NCBI GenBank assembly: GCA_002691205.1 | Contig: NZHD01000068.1 | Location: 1 to 58,901, forward strand | Source of the DNA: Deltaproteobacteria bacterium | GTDB taxonomy: Bacteria; Myxococcota_A; UBA9160; UBA4427 | DNA length: 58,901 nucleotides | Reading direction: 5' to 3' | Shown: piece by piece, positions 16,698-25,048 of the stretch | Numbering within the stretch: position 1 is the first letter of the stretch | Layout of the letters: each line of letters begins with the position of its first letter | Program-made: the position numbers and the translations under genes | Notes under the pieces: generated by a model | What the model was told of the DNA's origin: nothing | Seen by the model: only the letters and a program-made list of their open reading frames with translations | Database searches by the model: none

Positions 16698-17402
16698 CTA
16701 AAGCTCCTCCAACAAACCCACATTCGAATGGGTCTGATTATCCAGACCCAGATCGTCCACCAGATCGGAGGCATAGAGATCCATTGACCCTCCCAAGACA
16801 TCCAGGCGAGAGACGAACACGTTGTACGCAATCGTGGCTGGAATGGCCGCCAACAACCCCACCCCGGTCGCAATTAAAGCCTCCGCCATACCCGGTCCCA
16901 CCACGGCCAAGCTGGCATTGCCGGCCTCTCCGATGCTCTGAAAGGTCGTAATAATGCCCACGACCGTTCCAAAGAGGCCGATGAAAGGCGCGGAACTGCC
17001 CACAGTTCCCAGGAATTGAACCCCTCGCTCCAAACGCCAGCGTTCCCGATCCGCTGTCCAATAAATCACCTTCCGCAGAGAGCGCCGATGCGAAGCCTGT
17101 AACCCGTTGACCTCCACTTCTTCGTTTTCCGACGTCATTCGGCTCATTTCAGTGCATGTGGAGAGCAAAATGATCGAAAGTGGACTTTGGCCCAGGTGCC
17201 GAGCCGCTCCGATAGACTCATCCAAAGATTCCCGGTGATAGACCTCGAGAAAGGCCTCGCTATCCTTTTGAGCAGAACGAAGTTCCCGCCACTTGGAAAG
17301 TATGATCGCCCAAGACCCCACTGAACAACCCAGTAGAATCAAAAGCACCGCTTGAACAATCAAACCCGCTTGGAGAATCAGATCCGTAAAATCGATGACC
17401 AC
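16698..17402 (-). CDS. tolQ: TolQ (MotA/TolQ/ExbB family) inner-membrane protein
   Basis: The channel-forming partner of TolR. The 234-residue protein has an N-terminal membrane segment (LILQAGLIVQAVLLILLGCS), a cytoplasmic middle, and two further segments in the conserved block FLGTVGSSAPFIGLFGTVVG and EALIATGVGLLAAIPATIAYN. The start is GTG at 17402. It is the first gene of the tolQRAB-cpoB operon; the 243-bp region before it is shared with the divergent pepA. Confidence 0.95.
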   Translation of the reverse strand: MVIDFTDLILQAGLIVQAVLLILLGCSVGSWAIILSKWRELRSAQKDSEAFLEVYHRESLDESIGAARHLGQSPLSIILLSTCTEMSRMTSENEEVEVNGLQASHRRSLRKVIYWTADRERWRLERGVQFLGTVGSSAPFIGLFGTVVGIITTFQSIGEAGNASLAVVGPGMAEALIATGVGLLAAIPATIAYNVFVSRLDVLGGSMDLYASDLVDDLGLDNQTHSNVGLLEEL

Positions 17403-17645
17403 GTATCGCCCCCGTCCTCAAACAAGCGCTTTTGCGCCTGCTGTCTGACTCCGAGCTTCGCCCAAAACAGTGAGACTCGGCTAAATTAGTAAAGTGCTTA
17501 AACGGCGCGAAGTTCTGCGACTCAAGCAACAGGGGGGTTCCACTGCAAGTCTATAGAAGCCGTCGAAAGGCTTCAACCAAAGCTCGCCCCCATGGACTGA
17601 TTCAAAGCGGGCTGTGACCTAAAAATATGAGAGGGAAGTGAAAGA

Positions 17646-19211
17646 ATGATCAAACTGATTGTAAAAACCCAAAGTGCAGCAGAGATTCCGTCAGAACTCT
17701 TGGTGGTTCCCGTATTCAGCCCCGCAAAAGAGACGGATACGCCTCAAGGGTTGCTTTCAAAAGCCCTGATCAAACTGGACACGGAACTCGGTGGCTCCGC
17801 TCAGGCCGCTCTCCAAAGTGGCGATTTCAAAGCTGGACTGGGACAAAGGTCTGTCACCTACGCCACGGAAAAAGGAGCCAAGGTCACTCGCCTTATGCTC
17901 TACGGGCTGGGTCCGGCCGAGAATTTGGAACTCGAAGATCTACGCAACCTCGCCGGCACGGCGGCTCAAGAAGCCCAAAATCGGAAAATCGCAAAGATTT
18001 CCATTCTTGGAGTCAAGACACGACGATTCTCAAGTGAAGCCTGCGCGACAGCGCTCACGGAAGGCTTGGTGCTCGGCGCATACCGATACGATCGCTACAA
18101 GACAACGGGCAAGAAGAAGAAAGCAGCCCTCCAAGACCACGGAAGCCTGCGACAAGTTTCATTGATCTTCGAAGGCGCCAAAAAAATCACGGAACTCCGC
18201 AACTCCGTCAATCAAGCCCTCATCACAAGTCGGGGCCAAAATTTGGCACGCGACCTTTCAAACGCACCCGCCAACGCGCTTCCGCCCGCGGTCCTCGCTC
18301 GCGAAGCCCGACGCGTCGCTCGGGAAACAGGCCTGGCTTGCCGCGTTCTAAAAGGGGCGGAACTGGAACGAGGCGGCTTCGAGGCCCTGATGGCCGTGGG
18401 CCAAGGCAGCGAAAACCCGCCCCAGTTCATCGTTCTTGAACACCGGGGTGCGCGAAATCCGAAGAGCCGAAAAATCGGCACCCTGTGTCTTGTAGGCAAG
18501 GGCATTACTTTTGATTCCGGAGGCATTTCCATCAAGCCCTCGGCCGGTATGCAAGATATGAAACACGACATGTCGGGCGCGGCTGCGGTGATCGGAGCCA
18601 TGCAAGCCATTGCTGAACTTCGTTTGCCCGTGCATGTCGTTGGCCTCGTCGCCGCCGCTGAAAACATGCCGGGGGGTCGAGCGTACCGCCCCGGAGACGT
18701 GATTGGCAGCCGTGCCGGCAAGACCATCGAAATCACGAACACCGATGCCGAAGGCCGACTTGTTCTGGCTGACGCGCTCGACTACGCGGTGGACCAGTAC
18801 TCACCGAGAGCGATGATTGACCTCGCCACTCTCACCGGCGCGTGCATGATTGCGCTGGGAGAATGGGCCACGGGGTGCTTCGCCAACGACCGAGCACTTC
18901 AAGAAGAACTGGCCGAGGCCGGCGATGAAACCGGCGAGTGCATGTGGCCCATGCCCCTGTTCCCCGATCATCTGCGAATCATGAAAAGCTCCATCGCCGA
19001 TCTCAAAAATTCGGGTACCCGGGAGGCCGGGGCCTCAACCGCAGCGGCCTTCTTAAAGGAATTTGTGGGGGATACCCCGTGGGCACACCTGGATATCGCA
19101 GGGACCGGTTGGAAGAGCCCTCAGAACAGCTACCACTCAACAGGGGCGACAGGCGTCGCTGTACGGACTCTCGTCAGGTGGGTCGAAGACCGGGTGCAAC
19201 AAAACGAGTAA
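17646..19211 (+). CDS. pepA: leucyl aminopeptidase (M17 family)
   Basis: A hexameric two-metal cytosolic aminopeptidase that removes N-terminal residues from peptides. The 521-residue protein has an N-terminal macro-like domain and a C-terminal catalytic domain with LVGKGITFDSGGISIKPS (metal-binding lysine and aspartate), MKHDMSGAAAV and the family signature NTDAEGRLVLADAL. Length is typical. Start ATG at 17646 has GAGAGGGAAG 10 bases before. In E. coli PepA is also a DNA-binding regulator; that role is not implied here. A cytochrome c gene follows 84 bases downstream. Confidence 0.96.
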   Translation: MIKLIVKTQSAAEIPSELLVVPVFSPAKETDTPQGLLSKALIKLDTELGGSAQAALQSGDFKAGLGQRSVTYATEKGAKVTRLMLYGLGPAENLELEDLRNLAGTAAQEAQNRKIAKISILGVKTRRFSSEACATALTEGLVLGAYRYDRYKTTGKKKKAALQDHGSLRQVSLIFEGAKKITELRNSVNQALITSRGQNLARDLSNAPANALPPAVLAREARRVARETGLACRVLKGAELERGGFEALMAVGQGSENPPQFIVLEHRGARNPKSRKIGTLCLVGKGITFDSGGISIKPSAGMQDMKHDMSGAAAVIGAMQAIAELRLPVHVVGLVAAAENMPGGRAYRPGDVIGSRAGKTIEITNTDAEGRLVLADALDYAVDQYSPRAMIDLATLTGACMIALGEWATGCFANDRALQEELAEAGDETGECMWPMPLFPDHLRIMKSSIADLKNSGTREAGASTAAAFLKEFVGDTPWAHLDIAGTGWKSPQNSYHSTGATGVAVRTLVRWVEDRVQQNE

Positions 19212-19295
19212 TTGCCGAGCGTCTTCAGGGAACTAGGATGAAAGGGTCGACCTCGATCTGGATTCACCCTCGGGTCAGTCTCAAGGAGGCGCCAA

Positions 19296-19733
19296 ATGAA
19301 TCGAGCTAAGATCCTCACTTGGATTCCAATCCTTCTCGTTCAACTCGTCACGGCCGGGTCTGTACAAGCGGCGGCGGACGCCGAAGCCGGCAAGGTCTTA
19401 TTCGACGCCAACTGTGCTTCGTGTCATGGCATCTCCGGCCAAGGAGACGGGCCCATTGCGGCCGCCTTGACCCCCGGCCCACGGGACTTCACAGTGGGCG
19501 ACTTTCAGTTTGACGCGGATGAGGACGGCGTGCCGGGAGGAGATGCAGATTTAATTCTTGTCATTCAAAACGGAGCCATGAAATATGGGGGCTCTCCCTT
19601 TATGGCGCCCGTTCCCACGCTGACAGACCCTCAACTCAACGACATCGTGGCGCACATTCGCACGATGAAGGGCGATGAGGACGAGGATCTCACGGCGGAA
19701 GAGGAAGCCACTCCCATCACGGAAGCGCCCTAA
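19296..19733 (+). CDS. periplasmic mono-haem c-type cytochrome
   Basis: A 145-residue exported protein with a signal peptide (cleavage about VQAAA-DAE, residue 26) and one haem-binding site C-A-S-C-H at about residues 41-45. A methionine in GGSPFMAPVP is the likely sixth iron ligand. The fold order is that of class I cytochromes (GKVLFDANCASCHGISGQGD at the start of the domain). The C-terminus is acidic (DEDEDLTAEEEA). A strong AAGGAGG precedes the ATG. No oxidase or dehydrogenase genes are adjacent, so its redox partner is unknown. Confidence 0.88.
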   Translation: MNRAKILTWIPILLVQLVTAGSVQAAADAEAGKVLFDANCASCHGISGQGDGPIAAALTPGPRDFTVGDFQFDADEDGVPGGDADLILVIQNGAMKYGGSPFMAPVPTLTDPQLNDIVAHIRTMKGDEDEDLTAEEEATPITEAP

Positions 19734-19931
19734 AGCGGGCCTTAAGCGACCTCTTCACTCGCTCTGTCATCAACTCCAATCTCGCCTCTACGAGAAAGGC
19801 CCCTGGGTCGCGCGAGCATCTCCGGGCGCTCTGCTATCCTGAACGCGTGCGCACCCCGGGTCGATGGCCGACGCGATGTGCGCTTTTTAAGGCGGGTCTC
19901 ATTTTGTGGCCCCGTCTTTTGAGGACTCCGA

Positions 19932-21017
19932 TTGAGCGGCCAAGACCCCGAAGTACTGCCTCCAATCGAGGAGGACGAATTACCTTCGAACGAAGATCTT
20001 CGTGAGGGGGCCATCGACATCGACGTGGATACGGCGGGTCATATCGACACCCTCGCCGACGGTTCACTGATCCTCGATTCCGAGAAGGCCGCCACACCCA
20101 TCCCGCTTGAAAGCTTTGCTGAAGACGAGTCCGCCACGCTTCCCAGCGCGCCCGGTCAAGGCACAGCGCTCTCAAACTACATGTCGCAACTTTCAGAACA
20201 TGCTCCCATCTCTCGAGAAGACGAACACGAGCTCGCAATTCGCTGGACCGAGGAAGGCGACATGGATGCCGGTCGGCGTCTAGTGCTCTCAAATCTCAGA
20301 CTCGTCGTCAAAGTCGCCATGGAGTACCGCAGAGCTTGGACGAATACCCTCGACCTGATTCAAGAAGGCAACATGGGACTGATGGAAGCCGTGCAACGCT
20401 ACGACCCCTATCAAGGCGTTCGTCTGTCTTCTTATGCGGTCTACTGGGTGCGTGCCTACATCCTGAAATACATTCTCGACAACATGCGAAGCGTTCGACT
20501 CGGCACGACACGGGCTTCTCGCAAGCTTTTCTTCCAACTGAACAAGGAAAAAGCTCGACTCGAGCGAGAGGGCTTTGAAGTTTCGCCGAAACTAATCGCG
20601 GAGAGACTCGACGTCAGCGAAGACGATGTCCTTGAAATGGAAAACCGACTTTCACGCCCGGACACCTACCTCGACACGCCATTAAACCGTGACGAAGGCG
20701 GACGGTCGACGGTGGGCGATGGCTTTGCCGCTCCCACCGAGAGCGCCGAGGTGAGCCTGGGCGCCGCCGAACTTCAGCGCACCTTTCAAGAGCAGATCAA
20801 ATCCTTTGCCACCACTCTCAGTGAGCGTGATGCGCAAATTCTGCGCGAGCGCTTACTTCAAGAGGAACCGCGCACCCTCGCCGACATGGGCGCTGAATTC
20901 GGTGTCTCTCGAGAGCGAGTCCGTCAACTTGAGGCTCGCCTGATTGACCGCCTAAGAGCCTACATGCAGGAACACATGGTGGATTTTGACTTCTATCGAC
21001 CTCCTCAAGACGTCTAA
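19932..21017 (+). CDS. rpoH: RNA polymerase heat-shock sigma factor (RpoH/sigma-32 family)
   Basis: Directs RNA polymerase to heat-shock promoters. Regions 1.2-2 are seen at about 80-190 (LSNYMSQLSEHAPISREDE, DLIQEGNMGLMEAVQRYDP, SSYAVYWVRAYILKYILDN) and region 4 at about 290-350 (LSERDAQILRERLLQEEPRT ... GVSRERVRQLEARLIDRLR). The block SRKLFFQLN matches the RpoH box (consensus QRKLFFNLR), which separates RpoH from housekeeping sigma factors. At 361 residues it is longer than E. coli RpoH (284) because of an acidic N-terminal extension of about 70 residues. The TTG at 19932 follows GAGGAC; no ATG is available before region 1.2. The next gene overlaps its 3' end. Confidence 0.92.
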   Translation: MSGQDPEVLPPIEEDELPSNEDLREGAIDIDVDTAGHIDTLADGSLILDSEKAATPIPLESFAEDESATLPSAPGQGTALSNYMSQLSEHAPISREDEHELAIRWTEEGDMDAGRRLVLSNLRLVVKVAMEYRRAWTNTLDLIQEGNMGLMEAVQRYDPYQGVRLSSYAVYWVRAYILKYILDNMRSVRLGTTRASRKLFFQLNKEKARLEREGFEVSPKLIAERLDVSEDDVLEMENRLSRPDTYLDTPLNRDEGGRSTVGDGFAAPTESAEVSLGAAELQRTFQEQIKSFATTLSERDAQILRERLLQEEPRTLADMGAEFGVSRERVRQLEARLIDRLRAYMQEHMVDFDFYRPPQDV

Positions 21018-21510
21018 GACCCACCGTGTCTTCAGGCTGCCTCTGCTGAGCCTGATTCTACGACTGAGTGCTGTTCTGATCCTCTCGGGATGCGGCGAAA
21101 CAGCTGCTCGCTTCAACCAAGGTCAACCAGACGCGAAAGCCTGGGTCAGCATCGGTCATTCACGCATTCCTGTGGAACTGGCTCTCACCCCAGAGGAGCA
21201 GAGACTCGGACTGGGAGAGCGCGATACGTTGAGTTGGGGGCACGGATTGTTATTCGTTTTCGATCAACCCAATTTCAGACGGTTCTGGATGAAAGGGATG
21301 CGCTTCGACATCGACATCATCTGGATTCGAGACGGTCGCATCTCAAGCATCGCTCGAGACGTACGCCATGTTCTCGGAGAGAACGGCCCCACCGTGATGA
21401 GTTCGGAGCTCGTCGATCAAGTCTTGGAGGTGCCCGCTGGCTTCTCCCAAAGTCAAGGCTGGCGAAAAGGGCAAAAAGTGCGAATTGAGTGGGCCCAAGG
21501 TTCTCCTTAG
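20986..21510 (+). CDS. DUF192-family lipoprotein
   Basis: A 174-residue protein with a lipoprotein signal (LSAVLILSGC-GETA, Cys about 36) followed by a DUF192 domain: ELALTPEEQRLGLGERDTLS, GLLFVFDQPNFRRFWMKGM, DIDIIWIRDGRI and a C-terminal VLEVPAG. The family function is unknown. The only reasonable start is TTG at 20986, 32 bases inside the end of rpoH, which suggests co-translation with it. Its stop overlaps by four bases the stop of the convergent gene. Confidence 0.82.
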   Translation: MTSIDLLKTSKTHRVFRLPLLSLILRLSAVLILSGCGETAARFNQGQPDAKAWVSIGHSRIPVELALTPEEQRLGLGERDTLSWGHGLLFVFDQPNFRRFWMKGMRFDIDIIWIRDGRISSIARDVRHVLGENGPTVMSSELVDQVLEVPAGFSQSQGWRKGQKVRIEWAQGSP

Positions 21511-22868
21511 GGTGCCTGAGACGTTTCTCCAATAAAACTTGAAGCGGGAAGCGTCGCTCTTAACTGCGGAAACTGGCCTCGTAGCTGTTCCTGAACATGC
21601 ACCTCAATATCGGTGCTCGATTGCCCCATGGCCAACTCAAGAGACTGATCCACCGAAAGCCCTTTGCCTAAACCTTCTAAAATTTTCGCGATCTCACCTG
21701 GCTCCAATTGAGACGTCAACCAATCCACCACCAGAACAGACTGTAAATAAGCAATGCGAGCCTCTTTGTCGGATCGACCTGAAAATCCCGCCACCAGGTC
21801 ACGCAACGGGATCCATCGTCCGGTCTCAAGCTGAGCGCGCAAAAGAGATCTCTCGCTCCGGCTGAGCGTTGATCCACCGCTCGCCAAACGTTCCACCTGA
21901 AGCGACAAACCTTCATTGAGCCAGTACGGACGATCCCCTCCCGTCTTTTCGCGAAAAACCGCATGGGTGTATTCATGAAACAAAAGTGGACGCAGACCCG
22001 ACTCCGCGTGAGCCGGCGCAGCCACGTGAATCTGACCATCGAAAAATCCCACCGTTCGAAAACTAAAACGATGTGCATGGGCCCGCGCGTAGGCGGCGCG
22101 CCCATAAAAAACAACTCCTAAAGGCTCAGTCGGGGTCACCCCCATGTGATCGGCCACCACTCTGCGAGCCTCTTCGAGGTCGGCCCGGACACGCTCCACA
22201 AAGTCGCTACTCAGAGCCTCGATATCTTGGTCTACGCGAATCTCAAAATGAGCCGTTGGTGTTGATATCAACCTTAAAGGACCTCGCGGCCGTTCAGAAT
22301 CCGCCAACGCCCGCTCGTCTTCAAGCAACGCCAAACGCTGACGTGCAAGAACCCTCCACGTCTCAAGCGATGGGTCGGCATACTCAATAAAGCTTCTAAG
22401 ATGGTCCGCCGCCCGGGCATAACGCCCTCGCTGTCGATCCATGGAAGCTAAGTACCAATGCGCTTCGGCTTGACGGGGAGCCATACGTAGAACACTTCGA
22501 AGGGCGGCTTGAGCTCGGGCCTCCTCCCCTTTCGAGAGATCTTGAATCGCCGCATGCAAGATCCTCTGCACACGCGCCTCGGAGCGACTTGAACCTTCGG
22601 CCGGCATCTCAAGAACGGGACCCATGAGACCATCGGACCAGAGGCCGGAAAGCCGCTCCCAATCCAGTTCTGCCTGAGCTTCTTCGTCCGGCACCTGATC
22701 CGCATCGTCAGTGAAGTGAGTGATCCCCGCTTCATCCACCCAGATCCAAACATCCGACACTGCGATGCCAGGCCCCAAAAGCCAGATCGCAAGGCTGCTC
22801 CCGAGAAGGCCCCTCCAGCCACATGGACTGGAGCCGAGCTTGAGCGCGATTTTAAAGAGGTTTCTCAC
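21507..22868 (-). CDS. exported DUF4124-TPR-peptidase-MA-like protein
   Basis: A 453-residue exported protein when started at the GTG at 22868; an alternative GTG at 22925 adds 19 residues. After a signal peptide (cleavage about AVS-DVWIW) comes a DUF4124 domain (WVDEAGITHFTDDADQVPDE), then TPR-like repeats (about 110-190), then a peptidase-MA-like region with the gluzincin motif HEYTH (LLFHEYTHAVF) and a downstream glutamate in WLNEGLS. H-E-x-x-H with this spacing suggests a zinc metallopeptidase, so catalytic activity is plausible but unproved. It ends convergent with the DUF192 gene and is the last gene of the bactofilin-moa run. Confidence 0.8.
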   Translation of the reverse strand: MRNLFKIALKLGSSPCGWRGLLGSSLAIWLLGPGIAVSDVWIWVDEAGITHFTDDADQVPDEEAQAELDWERLSGLWSDGLMGPVLEMPAEGSSRSEARVQRILHAAIQDLSKGEEARAQAALRSVLRMAPRQAEAHWYLASMDRQRGRYARAADHLRSFIEYADPSLETWRVLARQRLALLEDERALADSERPRGPLRLISTPTAHFEIRVDQDIEALSSDFVERVRADLEEARRVVADHMGVTPTEPLGVVFYGRAAYARAHAHRFSFRTVGFFDGQIHVAAPAHAESGLRPLLFHEYTHAVFREKTGGDRPYWLNEGLSLQVERLASGGSTLSRSERSLLRAQLETGRWIPLRDLVAGFSGRSDKEARIAYLQSVLVVDWLTSQLEPGEIAKILEGLGKGLSVDQSLELAMGQSSTDIEVHVQEQLRGQFPQLRATLPASSFIGETSQAP

Positions 22869-22969
22869 TCGGAAGCGTATCGGCTGATTGAAGCACGGCC
22901 TTGACGGGCAGACTCCACCGAACACACTTAAAAAACCGATTTCAAGCTCACTCTGGCTTCCAAGTCAGT

Positions 22970-23524
22970 CTAGGCCACGGAGGCGCCAGAAGGTCCTTTC
23001 ACCGCTTCGGCCGCAAGGTGACCCAGCTCGGGCAAAATCAGCTTTTCCATCGCTAACCGCACGGCCCCACGTGAGCCTGGAATGACGAAAATGACTCGCC
23101 CCTGGGATAAACCCGCCAAGGCTCGAGACAGCAAAGCCGCCGAACCAATGTCCTCGTATGAAAGAGCCCTGAAAAGTTCGCCGAAGCCAGGCACCTCTCT
23201 TTCAAGCAAAGGCGCCACGCTTTCCGGTGTGACATCTCGAGGCGCAACTCCGGTTCCTCCGGTCAAAATAACCGCTCGAAGCCCCTCCTTTTTAAGGCAT
23301 TCTCTCAGTGCCGATTGAATCGCCTCTCTGTCATCGGGGACAATTTCCCGAGCCACCACAGTGTGTCCAGCCGCGCGAAGGAGTTCCTCCACCACGGCGC
23401 CACCGGTGTCGGTTTCGAGGGTTCGTGTGTCGCTCACCGTGATCACGGCGCTCAAAACGTCAACGGCTTCTTCTTTTCGGTGATGATGTTTTTTGTGACT
23501 CGGTTTCGGTTCATTTTCCGTCAT
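22970..23524 (-). CDS. moaB: molybdenum cofactor biosynthesis protein MoaB/MogA family
   Basis: Adenylylates or otherwise binds molybdopterin in the late steps of molybdenum cofactor synthesis. The 184-residue protein has SAVITVSDTRTLETDTGG, the signature TGGTGVAPRDVTPESV and the C-terminal IPGSRGAVRLAME. An extra N-terminal stretch with HKKHHHRK (His/Lys-rich, about 9-16) precedes the domain. It overlaps the MoaD-MoaE fusion by four bases (ATGA). moaA, moaC and moeA are not in the window. Confidence 0.93.
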   Translation of the reverse strand: MTENEPKPSHKKHHHRKEEAVDVLSAVITVSDTRTLETDTGGAVVEELLRAAGHTVVAREIVPDDREAIQSALRECLKKEGLRAVILTGGTGVAPRDVTPESVAPLLEREVPGFGELFRALSYEDIGSAALLSRALAGLSQGRVIFVIPGSRGAVRLAMEKLILPELGHLAAEAVKGPSGASVA

Positions 23525-24195
23525 GCGTGATCATCCACCCAATAGGCCCCGTCCACGGCCACTTCTTTTTTCCAAATCGGAACCGTCTCCTTCAAAGTAT
23601 CGATGCAAAACCGACAAGCCTCAAACGCTTCGCCTCGATGAGGCGCACACGCCGCAATCACGACAGCCGCCTCGCCAATTTCGAGATGGCCTACGCGATG
23701 AGCCATGGCGACCCGAGAGCCTGGCCAACGCACCGCCGCCTCAGCTCCAATCTTCTCCATCTCTCGCTCAGCCATCTCCGGGTAGGCCTCGTATTCAAGA
23801 TATTTAATTTGATGCCCCCGGGCTTGATTGCGTACCGTTCCAACAAAGGTCACGACGCCTCCGGTATCGTCACCGGCCACACGGGCCACCACTTCACTCT
23901 CCACCAGTGGAGCCTCGGACAAAGTGCATAGCTTGACGTCATCCAATCCTGATCCCCCTGCCACCGGCGGAAGCAAAGCCACCTCGTCGCCGGCCGTCAA
24001 CGTTTGGTCAGGTCGTGTGAACTCAAGGTTGACAGAAATTCGTAAACGATCGCCAAACTGAGCCACCGAAGAAAAGCGTTCGGCCAGCGCGGTGCGAACG
24101 TCGCCCGCCAAGGCACCCTCAGGCAATTCAAGCTCTAAACCCTCTTCCCCTGCTTCTTCACGCAGGGCCCCAAATAACCGAACACGCACTTTCAT
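23521..24195 (-). CDS. MoaD-MoaE fusion: both subunits of molybdopterin synthase in one chain
   Basis: Molybdopterin synthase puts two sulfurs into precursor Z, using a thiocarboxylate on the free C-terminal glycine of MoaD. Here residues 1-81 are MoaD (VRVRLFGALREEAGEEGLEL to LLPPVAGG) and residues about 86-224 are MoaE (FVGTVRNQARGHQIKYLEYE, AMAHRVGHLEIGEAAVVIA, and PIWKKEVA with the catalytic lysines). The MoaD GG (80-81) is internal, followed by SGLDDVK. Mycobacterium tuberculosis MoaX is a known fusion of this kind and is cut after that glycine; the same is expected here but not shown. Start ATG at 24195 follows AAGGAG. Confidence 0.92.
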   Translation of the reverse strand: MKVRVRLFGALREEAGEEGLELELPEGALAGDVRTALAERFSSVAQFGDRLRISVNLEFTRPDQTLTAGDEVALLPPVAGGSGLDDVKLCTLSEAPLVESEVVARVAGDDTGGVVTFVGTVRNQARGHQIKYLEYEAYPEMAEREMEKIGAEAAVRWPGSRVAMAHRVGHLEIGEAAVVIAACAPHRGEAFEACRFCIDTLKETVPIWKKEVAVDGAYWVDDHA

Positions 24196-24294
24196 GAACT
24201 CCGCCTCTCCTTAACGTCAGGCTTTGATTCCGACGAAAACAGAAGCGTACCTCAAACAAGTCATTGAACTCAAGCCGAAGTCCAGATCGGGATT

Positions 24295-24822
24295 TCACAC
24301 CTCTGACGGAGTCGATTCCAGCCGCCTGTCCGAATCAAATCCTGAATCGTCTTTTTCCCAGTCTGCCTTCTCGGTCACGCGAAGCTTTGTCTCAGGGGAC
24401 ATCTCTGCTGGAGACTTCATCTCGACTCGCCCGTTGAGAACAGCCCCTTCCTCGATCACACAACTCGGAGCGGTCAAGTCGCCCTGAACCCGAGCCGTCT
24501 TATGCAGAACGATGCTTTCTTGAGCGATCACATTTCCAATCAGCGATCCGCTGATCTCCACTTGTCCGGAGAGAACTTCGGCCTCTATTTCACCGGTTTC
24601 CCCCACCACCAACGTATTTTCACTCCGTATTTCACCGCGAAAAACCCCATCGATCCGAACCGTATCCCGGAAGGAGAGCTTGCCTTCAAACTCAGAGCCT
24701 TGGTCGATGAAGGCGGAGACCATATCGGCCTGAGGCGGAGCAAGCGTAGGAACCGGTGGGCTCGCTTCTGCTTCTGAATCATTCTCGACACGTCTTGCGC
24801 GACTAAAGTTTCCCATGGCCAT
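24295..24822 (-). CDS. bactofilin (polymer-forming cytoskeletal protein)
   Basis: Bactofilins polymerise without nucleotide into filaments that position cell-wall enzymes. The 175-residue protein has the central beta-helix domain (about 35-140), built of short repeats such as FEGKLSFRDTVRIDGVFRGE, EVLSGQVEISGSLIGNVIA and ARVQGDLTAPSCVIEEGAVL, flanked by disordered ends. The ATG at 24822 has GGGAGA nine bases before it. It is the first gene of a minus-strand run leading to moaDE, moaB and the peptidase-like gene, and is divergent from holB. Confidence 0.93.
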   Translation of the reverse strand: MAMGNFSRARRVENDSEAEASPPVPTLAPPQADMVSAFIDQGSEFEGKLSFRDTVRIDGVFRGEIRSENTLVVGETGEIEAEVLSGQVEISGSLIGNVIAQESIVLHKTARVQGDLTAPSCVIEEGAVLNGRVEMKSPAEMSPETKLRVTEKADWEKDDSGFDSDRRLESTPSEV

Positions 24823-25048
24823 AGAGCTAAATCTCCCTTTTAAAGATCAACCCGATTTACTCAATCCGGTCATCGAGCCCGCCCAACTCCCGTGAGCGAT
24901 GGCTCGGTCTTTTTCTTCCTTTCGGCGGCCTGCGAAAATGCTTGAGGGGGGGCTCTCCCGAACCGAGTTCCGGGTCCCAGGCTTTTAGAGACCCCCCACT
25001 CACCGCCCAGCGACCGCGCGGTAAATGCGAGCTAGACTCTGGCCGACG

